NCBI GenBank assembly: GCA_009780315.1
Contig: WRAH01000013.1
Coordinates: 1-64,000, forward strand
Length of the DNA: 64,000 bases
DNA from: Defluviitaleaceae bacterium
GTDB lineage: Bacteria > Bacillota > Clostridia > Lachnospirales > WQUN01
Direction: 5' to 3'
Position 1 is the stretch's first letter. Every line of letters begins with the position of its first letter. Both the position numbers and the translations under genes were made by a program. Shown here one piece after another: positions 25,743 to 35,497 of this stretch. The notes under the pieces are model-generated. The model saw nothing but the letters and a program-made list of their open reading frames with translations. It did not search any database and was not told the origin of the DNA.

Positions 25743-28700
25743 TTATTTTGTGACAGTTTTTACTGTGCCTTCGCCTAACAAAGTTTCTAAGGCGTGATTG
25801 AGTGTATCGCTTGGAGACACCCAAAATTCACGATTGACTTGAAATTTCTGCCCTTGGGCTTCGTTGTAGATGATTACAGGCGTGTCGCCATGATAGGCAG
25901 ACAGGGTGTCTGTTATTGTTTTTGCTGGAACTTCAACGGCTTTAGGTATCTTTATCCAAAAGGTCGTCTTTGATGTAGACTGTGCTTGACTTTGTGCTTG
26001 CTGATGAGCTGATGGGGGGATATCCTCATAAAAAAGCATATCTTGGGAAACTATTTTTGTAGCTTCCTCTTCGCGGGCAGATACACGTCCTTGAATAACT
26101 AACACTTGGTCAACTTGTAAGCGGTTGGCGAACTTTTCATAAATTTTTGCAAAAACGATAACCTCCACTGCACCATACATATCTTCCACAGTAAGGAAAC
26201 AGAATGCTTTATTATCTGCTTTGGTATACATGACTTTTTTTGCGGTTATCATCCCGCCATATTTCACAGAATCACCGTCAGCCAAATGACGGGACGAGGC
26301 GGATATGCTCCCCACTTCTTCGCCGTCTTCATCCGTCACGATGGGGGAATCTTCTTCATTTTCTTCAAAATCCACACTGGTTGCAGTGGCATAAAGACGC
26401 AGTACGCCTTCATATTCTGCCAGCGGATGTCCGCTTACATATACACCCATGAGTTCCTTTTCATCAGAAAGCATGAGTTTCTTTGGAAACTCTGATATAT
26501 TGGGCAGATCATCTGTATCCGTTTCCTCAACCGCTGGTGCGTCATCAATATCAAAAAGAGAAAGCTGTCCTGACAGGGTAGATTTTTTTGTATGTGCCAA
26601 CCCATTTTGAATGATTTGATAGACGGCAATATATTGGGAACGCTTGCCGCCCAAAGAATCAAATGCACCTGAACGGATTAAACTTTCTAAACAGCGTTTG
26701 TTTACATCATAGTTTGACAGGCGGCGAATAAAGTCAGCTAACCCTTTATATTTTCCATTTTCTTCACGCTCTTTGACCAACGCATCAACTGTGGCACGTC
26801 CTACATTTTTAATAGATGCCAAGGCAAAGCGGATACTTTTGCCTGATACACTAAAGGTTGCAAAGCTTTCATTCACATCTGGGGGCAATAGTGGAATGTT
26901 CATTTTTTTACAGTCGCGGATATAGCCCGCCACTTTTCCGCTGGCATCCATCACAGATGTCATGAGTGCTGCCATAAATTCTACAGGGTGGTAGTATTTC
27001 ATCCATGCCGTTTGATAACTTATGACGGCATAACCTGCCGCATGAGATTTATTAAACGCATATGCCGCGAACTTTGCCATTGCATCAAAAATTTCCCCAG
27101 CGGCTTTTTCTGGCACACCATTTTTTACACAACCAGGTACCCCTTCGGATTCTAGCCCGTGGATGAAGTTTTTACGCTCTTCTGCCATGACATCATCTTT
27201 TTTCTTAGACATTGCACGGCGTATTAAGTCGCTTCGCCCTAGGCTATATCCTGCAAGGTCACGCACAATTTGCATGACTTGCTCTTGATATACGATACAA
27301 CCATAGGTTGCTTCTAGTATTGGCTTTAAGCTTGGATGTAGGTATCTAATTTTAGAAGGGTCGTTCTTTCCTTTAATGTATTGGGGAATGAAATCCATGG
27401 GGCCAGGGCGGTATAAAGATATACCTGCGGTGACATCTTCAAAACTTTTAGGTTGAAGCTCCCGCATGAAGGTGGTCATTCCGCCGCTTTCTAACTGAAA
27501 CACGCCGCTGGTTTTCCCTTGGGAAATCATTTCATATACTTTGGGGTCGTTATATTCCCAAGTGTCAAGGTCTATGTCAATCCCCTTGCCCCGTTTGACT
27601 TCTTCGGCGGCAATACGAATAACAGTTAATGTGCGCAGTCCAAGGAAGTCCATTTTTAATAGACCCAGTTCTTCTACTGTTCCCATTGGAAACTGGGTGG
27701 TAATTACGCCGTCATTCACATTGAGCGGAACATACTCGTACACAGGTTTATCACAAATAACAACCCCTGCCGCATGGGTAGATGAGTGACGGGGCAGTCC
27801 TTCTAGGCGAAGGCTCATGTCTATGAGGTTTTTGGTGTCTTCCTCTTCCATGTAGGCTTGTTTTAATTCGGGATTTTGTTTTAGGGCTTTGGTTAGGTTC
27901 ATGCCAAGGTCTGGCGGAATCATTTTGGCTACACGGTCTACATCAGCATATGTCATGGCTAGGGCGCGTCCAACGTCTCGGGTAACCGCCTTGGCTTTCA
28001 TGGTTCCAAAGGTGATGATTTGTGCCACGTGGTCATCACCATATTTGCGTATGACATAGTCAATCACTTCTTGGCGGCGTTCGTAACAGAAATCAATATC
28101 AAAGTCAGGCATGGAAATACGTTCGGGATTTAGAAAACGCTCAAACAGCAAATTGTATGGCAAAGGGTCAATGTCTGTAATACGCAGGACATATGCCACA
28201 AGACTTCCCGCCCCAGAACCACGCCCAGGGCCTACCATAATTTTATTATCGCGGGCATACTTTATAAAATCCCATACAATAAGAAAGTACGTGGTAAACC
28301 CCATAGAGCTGATGACATTTATTTCAAAATCTAAGCGGTCTTGATGTTTGGGTGCATCTTCACCATATCGTGCGATAAGTCCTGCATTGCACTGTTCTTT
28401 TAGATAGTCTGTAGCGTCACCATCATTGGGTACAACAAAAATGGGCAGTTTATAATTGTTAAAGGTCATTTCAATATTGCAACGGTCAGCAATTTTTTGT
28501 GTGTTTTCCAGTGCTTCTTTTGCATGGGGGAAAAGTTCATACATTTCGGCTGGGGATTTTAAGTAAAATTGGTCAGAACCATAACGCATTCTGTCCTCAT
28601 CTTTTACCGTTTTTTGTGTTTGAATACATAGCAAAATATCATGGGGCTGGGTATCACTTGCTTCAATATAATGCACGTCATTGGTGACAACCAAAGGGAT

Positions 28701-29294
28701 ACCTGTTTCTTCAGAGATTTTAATAAGCTGGGGGTTGAGGGTTTTTTGTTCGGCAAGTTGATGGTCTTGAAGCTCTAAGAAAAAATTGCCCCGCCCAAAA
28801 ATTTCATCATACAGTAAAGCGCGCGCCTTGCCTGCTTCATAACCCTGGGTCAATAAAATTTTTGGCACAACACCGCTCATACATGCACTAAGGGCAATAA
28901 GCCCTTTGCTGTGTTGGCGCAACACTTCCACGTCTACACGGGGTTTATAATAAAAGCCTTCGGTAAAGCCTATAGATACTAATTTTATGAGATTGCGATA
29001 GCCTTCTTCATTTTCTGCCAAAAGCACAAGATGGTGGAATGCACCTTCATCACGTCTTTCCTTTGTGTGGCGGGATGTAGGTGAAACGTAAACTTCACAG
29101 CCAAGAATCGGCTTGACACCTTCACTTTTTGCCGCTTTGTAAAAATCAATGACCCCAAACATTACGCCATGGTCAGTAATGGCAATGCTGTCCATACCCA
29201 TTTCCTTTGTACGAGAAGCCAGTTCTTTTATTTTTGCAGAGCCATCTAAAAGGCTATACTCTGAGTGTACGTGCAGATGTGCGAATTTTTGCAT
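25743..29294 (-). CDS. dnaE: DNA polymerase III subunit alpha
   Basis: 1183 residues, a complete DnaE. The N-terminal PHP domain starts FAHLHVHSEYSLLDG and includes ITDHGVMFG. The polymerase core has GPGRGSGAGSLVAYVL and the catalytic PDFDIDF (396-402). The helix-hairpin-helix and OB-fold regions follow (AKKVMYTKADNKAFCFLTVED around residues 1020-1040). In Firmicutes DnaE extends primers on the lagging strand before handing over to PolC. Nothing unusual in length or motifs. It is divergent from tatD and convergent with the HTH regulator. Confidence 0.97.
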   Translation of the reverse strand: MQKFAHLHVHSEYSLLDGSAKIKELASRTKEMGMDSIAITDHGVMFGVIDFYKAAKSEGVKPILGCEVYVSPTSRHTKERRDEGAFHHLVLLAENEEGYRNLIKLVSIGFTEGFYYKPRVDVEVLRQHSKGLIALSACMSGVVPKILLTQGYEAGKARALLYDEIFGRGNFFLELQDHQLAEQKTLNPQLIKISEETGIPLVVTNDVHYIEASDTQPHDILLCIQTQKTVKDEDRMRYGSDQFYLKSPAEMYELFPHAKEALENTQKIADRCNIEMTFNNYKLPIFVVPNDGDATDYLKEQCNAGLIARYGEDAPKHQDRLDFEINVISSMGFTTYFLIVWDFIKYARDNKIMVGPGRGSGAGSLVAYVLRITDIDPLPYNLLFERFLNPERISMPDFDIDFCYERRQEVIDYVIRKYGDDHVAQIITFGTMKAKAVTRDVGRALAMTYADVDRVAKMIPPDLGMNLTKALKQNPELKQAYMEEEDTKNLIDMSLRLEGLPRHSSTHAAGVVICDKPVYEYVPLNVNDGVITTQFPMGTVEELGLLKMDFLGLRTLTVIRIAAEEVKRGKGIDIDLDTWEYNDPKVYEMISQGKTSGVFQLESGGMTTFMRELQPKSFEDVTAGISLYRPGPMDFIPQYIKGKNDPSKIRYLHPSLKPILEATYGCIVYQEQVMQIVRDLAGYSLGRSDLIRRAMSKKKDDVMAEERKNFIHGLESEGVPGCVKNGVPEKAAGEIFDAMAKFAAYAFNKSHAAGYAVISYQTAWMKYYHPVEFMAALMTSVMDASGKVAGYIRDCKKMNIPLLPPDVNESFATFSVSGKSIRFALASIKNVGRATVDALVKEREENGKYKGLADFIRRLSNYDVNKRCLESLIRSGAFDSLGGKRSQYIAVYQIIQNGLAHTKKSTLSGQLSLFDIDDAPAVEETDTDDLPNISEFPKKLMLSDEKELMGVYVSGHPLAEYEGVLRLYATATSVDFEENEEDSPIVTDEDGEEVGSISASSRHLADGDSVKYGGMITAKKVMYTKADNKAFCFLTVEDMYGAVEVIVFAKIYEKFANRLQVDQVLVIQGRVSAREEEATKIVSQDMLFYEDIPPSAHQQAQSQAQSTSKTTFWIKIPKAVEVPAKTITDTLSAYHGDTPVIIYNEAQGQKFQVNREFWVSPSDTLNHALETLLGEGTVKTVTK

Positions 29295-29391
29295 TTTAAT
29301 TGCATTCCTTCCATATGCATTTCTTTTATGATAGTATAACAGTAAACTTGCACTTGGACAAAATCTTTATAAAGTAATAAAGGAGATTATA

Positions 29392-30222
29392 ATGAAATAT
29401 TTTGACGCTCACGCCCATTATCTCGACAGAAAATTTAACAGAGACAGGCATGACCTTATGCTGGATATGCATGATGAAGGGGTTAAGTATATTGTCAATT
29501 CCACCAGCAGCAAAGACCTTGAGCGCGGCTTGCAACTGGCCAAGAAGTACGACTTTGTTTACCTAAGCATACTAGACGACCACTATTACAAAGAAAATGC
29601 TGACATTGATAAGGATGAAGTATGGATTAACACTTTACTGGACGAATCCGTGGCAAAATTAAAAAAACTTTGTGGGCAAAATAAAAAAATTGTTGCCATG
29701 GGCGAATTTGGCATGGACTTTCGCAGAACACCCCTTACATCTGATGAACTGCGCAAGCAATCTTTTTGGTTTAAAAAAGACCTTGAAGCGTCACGTAGGC
29801 TAGAGCTTCCTGTGGTTATTCATTCCGGCAACGCATGTCAGCAGGTGTTTGATGCGTTAAAAGAAGCGGATATGCCTGATTATGGACATGGACGGGGTAT
29901 GATTCATTGTTATTTAGGTTCACCTCAAATGGCTTTGGATTATATTGAAATGGGCTATATCATTAGCGTGACAGGGTTGGTTACACACAGGTCTGTACGG
30001 GGAAAAAACTTAGTTGAAGTGGTGAAAAAAGTCCCGCTGAAACATATGGTGATAGAAACCGATTGCCCCTACCTTACCCCAGAGCCTTTTCGTGACAAAC
30101 GGAATGATTCCGGCTATCTCAGACTTACGGTAGAAGAAATTGCAAAAATAAAAAATGTATTCCCAGAAGAAGTTGCGGACATAACCACCGCCAATGCAAA
30201 AGCACTTTTTGGTATTCAATAA
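29392..30222 (+). CDS. TatD-family metal-dependent hydrolase
   Basis: 276 residues with the full metallo-hydrolase ligand set: H7 and H9 (DAHAH), E105 (GEFGMD), H144 (VIHSG), H172 (IHCYLG) and D224 (ETDCPYLTP). TatD enzymes act as 3'-5' DNA/RNA exonucleases or related deoxyribonucleases in the cytosol. AAGGAG lies eight bases before the ATG. The next gene, htrA, follows after 21 bases, so the two probably share a transcript. Confidence 0.9.
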   Translation: MKYFDAHAHYLDRKFNRDRHDLMLDMHDEGVKYIVNSTSSKDLERGLQLAKKYDFVYLSILDDHYYKENADIDKDEVWINTLLDESVAKLKKLCGQNKKIVAMGEFGMDFRRTPLTSDELRKQSFWFKKDLEASRRLELPVVIHSGNACQQVFDALKEADMPDYGHGRGMIHCYLGSPQMALDYIEMGYIISVTGLVTHRSVRGKNLVEVVKKVPLKHMVIETDCPYLTPEPFRDKRNDSGYLRLTVEEIAKIKNVFPEEVADITTANAKALFGIQ

Positions 30223-30243
30223 TCAATGAATGGAGTGATGTGA

Positions 30244-31398
30244 ATGAAAAAAATAGTATTGGCTTTCGTTGCAGTATGCCTTGGGGGCATAACCCTTGGT
30301 TTAGGGCTTGCCGCAGGAAATATGCTTATACAGCACCTTACACCAGAAGCAGAGATATCACCTGTACAAACAGAATTGGCACAACATATTACAACCGTTC
30401 GGGTCAACCCAATGGCAATACCCATTGACCCAAGCACTCCAGATTTTGTAGACATTATTCCCTTAGTCAAAGATTCTGTTGTAAGCATTAATGTCACCGC
30501 AATAAACACCCGCAATTTTGGGATAAGTGAAGCACCCGGCGCAGGTTCTGGCTTTATTTTTGCAGAAGATGAAGATTTTTTATTTATTGCAACCAACGCC
30601 CATGTTATCGAAAATACAAGCAGCATTACCATTTCTTTAGATGACAATGAACAAGTCCCTGCCGTAGCCATTGGTTCAGACAGAGCTTCTGATTTGGCAG
30701 TGCTGGCCGTTTCACGGGCAGAACTTGAAGCCAAAGGCGTTCCTTTTACCATTGCAACCTTTGGCGATTCAGACATAATGCGTATGGGCGACCCTGTGGT
30801 AGCCATTGGCAATGCCATGGGCGGCGGGCAAGCGGTGACACGAGGAATCATCAGCGCATTGGACTTAAACATTAACATTGACGACCCTCATACAAACTAT
30901 AGGCTCAACTTAAATGTACTGCAAACAGACGCGGCAGTTAACCGCGGCAACAGCGGCGGCCCGCTGATGAATCAACATGGAGAAGTCATCGGCATTGTCA
31001 CCGCAAAACTTTTAGGCGCAGACATTGAGGGCATGGGCTATGCCTTGCCATCCAATAATGTTGTGCCTGTTTTGATGGAGTTAAAGGAGTCAGGCTCTGT
31101 TCGTCAGCCATTTATAGGCATTAGTCACCGTGCCATGACAGAAGCCAACAGGGCGCAATTTAACTTGCCTGCCACAGGTATTTTGGTTTTAGATGTGAGA
31201 GAAAACACACCGGCAGAAGAAGCTGGATTACAGGTTCATGACTTGATTGTATATTTTGCAGGGCAACGCATCACAGATTTTGATACTTTTGTTGAGGTAC
31301 TCAACAAACACAGCCCAGGAGATACTGTTATCATAGGAATCTACCGAGACGGACAGCGGATGGATGTAACACTTACACTAGGCAGCATTATTCATTAA
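30244..31398 (+). CDS. HtrA/DegP-type serine protease with PDZ domain
   Basis: 384 residues. One N-terminal membrane anchor or uncleaved signal (about 4-30). The trypsin-like domain has the triad H120 (TNAHVIE), D150 (ASDLAVL) and S237 (GNSGGPL). One PDZ domain follows (about 290-375, TGILVLDVRENTPAEEAGLQ). Such proteases degrade or refold damaged exported proteins at the outer membrane face, fitting a cell that exports many very large proteins. It lies between tatD and ahcY, spaced by about 20 bases on each side. Confidence 0.94.
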   Translation: MKKIVLAFVAVCLGGITLGLGLAAGNMLIQHLTPEAEISPVQTELAQHITTVRVNPMAIPIDPSTPDFVDIIPLVKDSVVSINVTAINTRNFGISEAPGAGSGFIFAEDEDFLFIATNAHVIENTSSITISLDDNEQVPAVAIGSDRASDLAVLAVSRAELEAKGVPFTIATFGDSDIMRMGDPVVAIGNAMGGGQAVTRGIISALDLNINIDDPHTNYRLNLNVLQTDAAVNRGNSGGPLMNQHGEVIGIVTAKLLGADIEGMGYALPSNNVVPVLMELKESGSVRQPFIGISHRAMTEANRAQFNLPATGILVLDVRENTPAEEAGLQVHDLIVYFAGQRITDFDTFVEVLNKHSPGDTVIIGIYRDGQRMDVTLTLGSIIH

Positions 31399-31417
31399 CA
31401 TATAGGAGGCGTTTCCA

Positions 31418-32665
31418 ATGAGCAATGCAATTCGTGACATATCCTTAGCTCCTGCTGGGATAAAGAAAATCGAATGGGTAAAAGAGTATATGCCCGTTCT
31501 CAGGCAAATTGAGGAACAGTTCAAAAAAGACCAACCGTTCAAGGGCTTACGTATTGCTGTAAGTGTTCACCTTGAGGCAAAGACGGCATACCTTGGTCAA
31601 GTGCTGGCGGCAGGTGGTGCAGATGTTGCCATCACAGGCTCAAACACCCTTTCCACCAAAGACGACATTTGCGCAGGAATGGCATCCCTAGGTTATAAAG
31701 TATATGCTTGGCATGGCGCAACAGAAGCAGAGTATTGGGAACATCTGCGTCAAACATTAGCATTTAAACCTCACATTATCATTGATGACGGCGGCGATTT
31801 TGTAACCCTTCTTCAAGGCAAGTATAAGGAATATGCCGAAAACCTCCTTGGGGGCTGTGAGGAAACCACCACAGGCATTAACCGTTTAAAAGCCCGTGTT
31901 CGTGACGGTTCGTTGAATTTTCCAATGATGGCCGTCAACGATGCTGACTCTAAGCACCTTTTTGACAATGTTCACGGCACAGGGCAATCTGTATGGGATA
32001 GTATTATGTATACCACCAACGTCATGGTGTCTGGACGTGATGTAGTGGTTGCAGGATATGGCTTTTGCGGGAAAGGCGTTGCCATGCGTGCAAAGGGCTT
32101 GGGCGCACGGGTCATTGTCACTGAAATCAATCCTTGGCGTGCAATGGAAGCGGTCATGGATGGATTCCGTGTCATGAAAATGGATGATGCGGCTAGAATC
32201 GGTGAATTTTTTGTGACCGTAACAGGTTGTAAAGATGTTATCACCGCCCGCCATTATGAAGTCATGCGCCACAATGCATTTTTAGCCAATGCAGGGCATT
32301 TTGATTGTGAAATATCCAAACCCGACCTTGCCAAGCTATCCACAAAAGTAGAAGAACGCCGCCCCTTTATTGAAGGTTATCATATGAAGGATGGCAGAAT
32401 CCTCAACATGTTAGCCGATGGTAAACTGGTAAACATTGTTGCAGGCAATGGACACCCTGCGGATATTATGGACATGAGCTTTGCATTACAAGCCATGGGC
32501 GCACTCCATATTGCCCAAAACGGCAAAAATATGAAACCCGACCTTTACTCTATCCCCGTAGAAGTTGACCGTGAAGTCTCTCTCATGAAAGCGAAAGCCA
32601 TGGGATTAGGACTTGATACACTCACCCCAGAACAAGATGCGTATATCAACGGATACGAACATTAA
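31418..32665 (+). CDS. ahcY: S-adenosylhomocysteine hydrolase (adenosylhomocysteinase)
   Basis: 415 residues, the shorter bacterial form. It reversibly splits SAH into adenosine and homocysteine using bound NAD. Marks: VSVHLEAKTAYL near residue 50, the catalytic CEETTTG, NDADSKHLFDN with the Lys and Asp-Asn of the active site, the NAD-binding VVAGYGFCGKGVA and NAGHFDCEI. AGGAGG precedes the ATG. It ends the tatD-htrA-ahcY unit and is followed by a terminator. The window also carries mtnN, an alternative SAH-consuming enzyme. Confidence 0.96.
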   Translation: MSNAIRDISLAPAGIKKIEWVKEYMPVLRQIEEQFKKDQPFKGLRIAVSVHLEAKTAYLGQVLAAGGADVAITGSNTLSTKDDICAGMASLGYKVYAWHGATEAEYWEHLRQTLAFKPHIIIDDGGDFVTLLQGKYKEYAENLLGGCEETTTGINRLKARVRDGSLNFPMMAVNDADSKHLFDNVHGTGQSVWDSIMYTTNVMVSGRDVVVAGYGFCGKGVAMRAKGLGARVIVTEINPWRAMEAVMDGFRVMKMDDAARIGEFFVTVTGCKDVITARHYEVMRHNAFLANAGHFDCEISKPDLAKLSTKVEERRPFIEGYHMKDGRILNMLADGKLVNIVAGNGHPADIMDMSFALQAMGALHIAQNGKNMKPDLYSIPVEVDREVSLMKAKAMGLGLDTLTPEQDAYINGYEH

Positions 32666-32783
32666 ATAAGTGCAATGGGAGATATTGTGCTTATCCCATC
32701 TATAGTTTTATTTTATGGCACATACATTTCACTTGGGCTGTTTGTAGTAAGATAACTTTTACCAATATCATTACTACATCACA

Positions 32784-32830
32784 AAAACCCCCTGATATCC
32801 CATTGCTTTTGGGGATAATCAGAGGGTTTT
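32784..32830 (+). terminator. Terminator downstream of ahcY
   Basis: A long stem, AAAACCCCCTGATATCCC against GGGATAATCAGAGGGTTTT, with one bulge and one mismatch, followed by GTGGTTTTT. It lies about 120 bases past the ahcY stop. Confidence 0.8.
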
Positions 32831-33130
32831 GTGGTTTTTCGACGAGAAAAGTAAAGGATTTAGTATAGATGAAGGGTAAGCAAAGAAGAATCAGAGAGGG
32901 AATCCAAGTCTAGGATAAAAGGCATGAGGATGTGATGCAGAAGGGTGAAGGAGATGTATTCATATACGTTTTCTGTAAAAATGTCAAGGTCGTACCCTTC
33001 TACAATGCTGCGTTAGCCATGTAGACTTTATGATTGGTTCACCTTGCTTACAAGTCACAGGCAAAACCTATGATGGGCAACACGTTCAAGTCTCTACTAA
33101 TTGGTGAGTGGACGATTTAAGTCACAACAA
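32831..33130 (+). other. Intergenic stretch with a possible decayed coding fragment
   Basis: No intact gene. Between about 32960 and 33110 two plus-strand frames, offset by a frameshift near 33022, give KNVKVVPFYNAALAM and then VDFMIGSPCLQVTGKTYDGQ. The pattern faintly recalls the copper-amine-oxidase-N-like stalk domain of exported clostridial proteins. It may be the stub of a lost surface protein. Evidence is weak. Confidence 0.25.
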
Positions 33131-33135
33131 AAAGA

Positions 33136-33178
33136 GGATGTCTTGCTAAGAAGAAAAGCAAGCCATCCCCTTTCTTTT
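33136..33178. terminator. Bidirectional terminator, GGATGTCT-type hairpin
   Basis: GGATGTCTTGCT pairs with AGCAAGCCATCC (one wobble) and is followed by CCTTTCTTTTTTT; A runs on the left serve the minus-strand MerR gene, whose stop is close by. The stem is a diverged relative of the hairpins at 48.4 and 52.4 kb. Confidence 0.8.
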
Positions 33179-33179
33179 T

Positions 33180-34085
33180 TTATTTAAGCTTTATAGGCAA
33201 CAGCAAGTCTAGTTGCCTTTCACTGTCTGGGGTAGATGGTGACATAAACATTTCATAATCCATGACACGTTCTTCCAGCCATTGATTGGTTAAATCATTT
33301 TCATATTTTTCATTTTGTGTACTCCATTGGAACAGTGCATCCCAACGCTCCCCTATTTCATTTAGACTTGCGGAAATAGATGCATATTTTCCGCCGCCAA
33401 ACTGCTTTTTTACCAAAGGCGCAGGCACTTCAAAATCTTCGGGGATTGTCGTCCACAGTTCGTATCCATACACGGGGCTTTCGTTTGAAGGGTCGGGGTT
33501 GTTAAAGCCAAAGCTTCGATGTCCGCTTCGGGTATGAAGATTGTGCTTCAACATCACTTCATCAAAGACTTTTGAACAGTCCGCTTCAGGTGTTTCGCTG
33601 AGGACACAGTACGACATGACTGTCATTGGGGGCAAGTCTAGGATTCTTACATTTTTTAAAGTTTCCATAGCTAATATCCTTTCAGGGCGTTGAATTTTAG
33701 GTGAGGGCTTGCTTTCTTGCTGTTCAATGTGTAAAAAAATTTCTTCAAGGTTTTGACTTTGCTGAATATTGCCTAAAAGATTTTCTACAATGGCGGCAAG
33801 TGCGTTATATAGTTTGGCATTTTGCTTCAAGTCTGCAAGGTAGCTTGTTAGTGCGTCTATAGCCACACAATAGCTGTTTGCAATAAAAATCCGCTCAATG
33901 TCGGCTATGGGCATTTTTAGCTTGCGCAGTAAAATAATTTGGTTTATACGCGCCACATTTTCACTATCATAATAGCGGTATCCATTTTCTGTTCTTTTAC
34001 TTTGCAGTACACCGACTTCTTCCCAATAGCGTAAAGTACGGTTGGAAATGCCATATTTCTTAGCCACTTCACCGATTCTAAGCAT
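33180..34085 (-). CDS. MerR-family regulator with GyrI-like effector domain
   Basis: 301 residues from the ATG preceded by GGAGG. The N-terminal winged HTH begins MLRIGEVAKKYGISNRTLRYWEEVGVL, diagnostic of MerR. A helical linker (about 75-130) leads to a C-terminal GyrI-like/AraC effector-binding domain (about 145-300, with PVYGYELWTTIPEDFEVPAP). The architecture is that of BmrR-like multidrug sensors that activate efflux genes. No efflux gene is adjacent, so the target is unknown; autoregulation is possible. Confidence 0.88.
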   Translation of the reverse strand: MLRIGEVAKKYGISNRTLRYWEEVGVLQSKRTENGYRYYDSENVARINQIILLRKLKMPIADIERIFIANSYCVAIDALTSYLADLKQNAKLYNALAAIVENLLGNIQQSQNLEEIFLHIEQQESKPSPKIQRPERILAMETLKNVRILDLPPMTVMSYCVLSETPEADCSKVFDEVMLKHNLHTRSGHRSFGFNNPDPSNESPVYGYELWTTIPEDFEVPAPLVKKQFGGGKYASISASLNEIGERWDALFQWSTQNEKYENDLTNQWLEERVMDYEMFMSPSTPDSERQLDLLLPIKLK

Positions 34086-34145
34086 TGCGCACCCTCCTCC
34101 CATGACAAGAATAAACCTTTCCGTAAGGGAAAGGTCAAGAGATTT

Positions 34146-34724
34146 TTATAAAATTTCTGTGGCAGTATAACCATAGCTTATTTCCTGCATAAATTGGGGC
34201 AGTTGGGCTTCTGTTATACTCATGGTTAATGTGCAATCACTTGTATATTCCACATCTAAAATTTCAAAGCCTAATTTGTCAAAGTTGTATTTTGTTTTGT
34301 CCAATAGCGCATAGGCGCAGGTGACTTTGAAAGTTTTGCGAATGACCAATGCTTCCGGCTCGGCTGCGTCCATTGCGCCTTTTGCGGCTTTGGAATAGGC
34401 ACGTACAAGACCCCCTGCCCCAAGGAGCGTTCCGCCAAAGTAGCGGGTGACTACACATACATAATTTATTATGCCCGATTTTTCATACACATTTAAAATC
34501 GGCATTCCGCCTGTGCCTTGGGGTTCGCCATCATCACTCATTCTTGGAATATTATTTACACAGTAGGCATATACATTGTGATTTGCCTTGGGGTGGGCAA
34601 CGCGGATTTTAGCAATAATTTGCTTTGCACCCTCTTCACTATCTATCGGGGTGCAGTAGCCTATAAATTTGGAACGCTTTTCTTCAAATGCATATTCGCC
34701 AGACTTTGGCAAGATTAACGGCAT
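34146..34724 (-). CDS. yigZ: YigZ/IMPACT family protein (UPF0029)
   Basis: 192 residues. The N-terminal UPF0029 domain shows FEEKRSKFIGY, AHPKANHNVYAY, DDGEPQGTGGMP and the RYFGGTLLGAGGLVRAYSK signature. The C-terminal DUF1949 part is shorter (about 125-190). Members are related to eukaryotic IMPACT, a regulator of translation kinase signalling, but the bacterial role is undefined; nucleic-acid binding has been suggested. It lies six bases downstream of the lipoprotein gene. Confidence 0.9.
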   Translation of the reverse strand: MPLILPKSGEYAFEEKRSKFIGYCTPIDSEEGAKQIIAKIRVAHPKANHNVYAYCVNNIPRMSDDGEPQGTGGMPILNVYEKSGIINYVCVVTRYFGGTLLGAGGLVRAYSKAAKGAMDAAEPEALVIRKTFKVTCAYALLDKTKYNFDKLGFEILDVEYTSDCTLTMSITEAQLPQFMQEISYGYTATEIL

Positions 34725-34729
34725 GACAA

Positions 34730-35392
34730 CTATCTCCTGATAAATGCAATGTCATTATAATACAATATGTCAAAGCCACTTTCAAAATTAAGACTAATGT
34801 CAGCAAATGTTGTTGCTAATATATGATTTAATGCATTGTAAAAATTATCTCTTTCTAAAATAAGTTCTGCTAGTGTAACTTCTGCCAACAACGCGGCAAG
34901 TGCTTCGATATCTTCGTCTTCATCAGTCACTACATAGTGCAAAAACATTTCTTTTGACAAATTAAACAGAAAGTCAAAAGCTTCTTCATCGCTTACATTA
35001 TTGAAGAAAAATTCACTATACACAAAAGCAATTAAATCCAGTTCTATGGGGTCAGCATCAAATAAGCCTATTTGAATATCCCGTGTAAATACAAGGGCGT
35101 CTTCAATAAATGTGTCGCCATCCACTGTAAGATTGATTATGTTTGTCTCGTTATTTACTTCATATGTGCCTCTTATTGTAAAATCAGTATATTGAAGCAA
35201 TGTAAGCACATATCCTACATCTTGAGAGGGTAATGTAAGTGTAAAATTGTTATCTGTAAAAGTGAAAACCCACCCATTCAAATCCTCGCTAACAAACTCG
35301 CCCTCCAGTGCTGTATTTCCGCACGCCCCAAGGGCTAGTGCCATGACGGACAGCAACACAATTATTCCAATGTTTCTAAAAAATTTCTTCAT
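34730..35392 (-). CDS. Putative lipoprotein of unknown function
   Basis: 220 residues from the ATG preceded by AGAGGAA. The N-terminus MKKFFRNIGIIVLLSVMALA ends in the lipobox LGAC (C24 lipidated). The mature part begins GNTALEGEFVSEDLNGWVFT, a short beta-rich module often seen in clostridial lipoproteins, followed by an acidic helical region (about 130-200). It should sit on the outer face of the membrane. Function unknown. It lies between spoIIE and yigZ on the same strand. Confidence 0.7.
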   Translation of the reverse strand: MKKFFRNIGIIVLLSVMALALGACGNTALEGEFVSEDLNGWVFTFTDNNFTLTLPSQDVGYVLTLLQYTDFTIRGTYEVNNETNIINLTVDGDTFIEDALVFTRDIQIGLFDADPIELDLIAFVYSEFFFNNVSDEEAFDFLFNLSKEMFLHYVVTDEDEDIEALAALLAEVTLAELILERDNFYNALNHILATTFADISLNFESGFDILYYNDIAFIRR

Positions 35393-35497
35393 GATTTTGC
35401 TTCCTCTCGATTTTGAAATATTTGTCGGAAGCTTATCACATAATCTGCCAAAAAGCAATTTCCAGCAGCTACCCATTGTCTTTGCAAGATGTGAATG

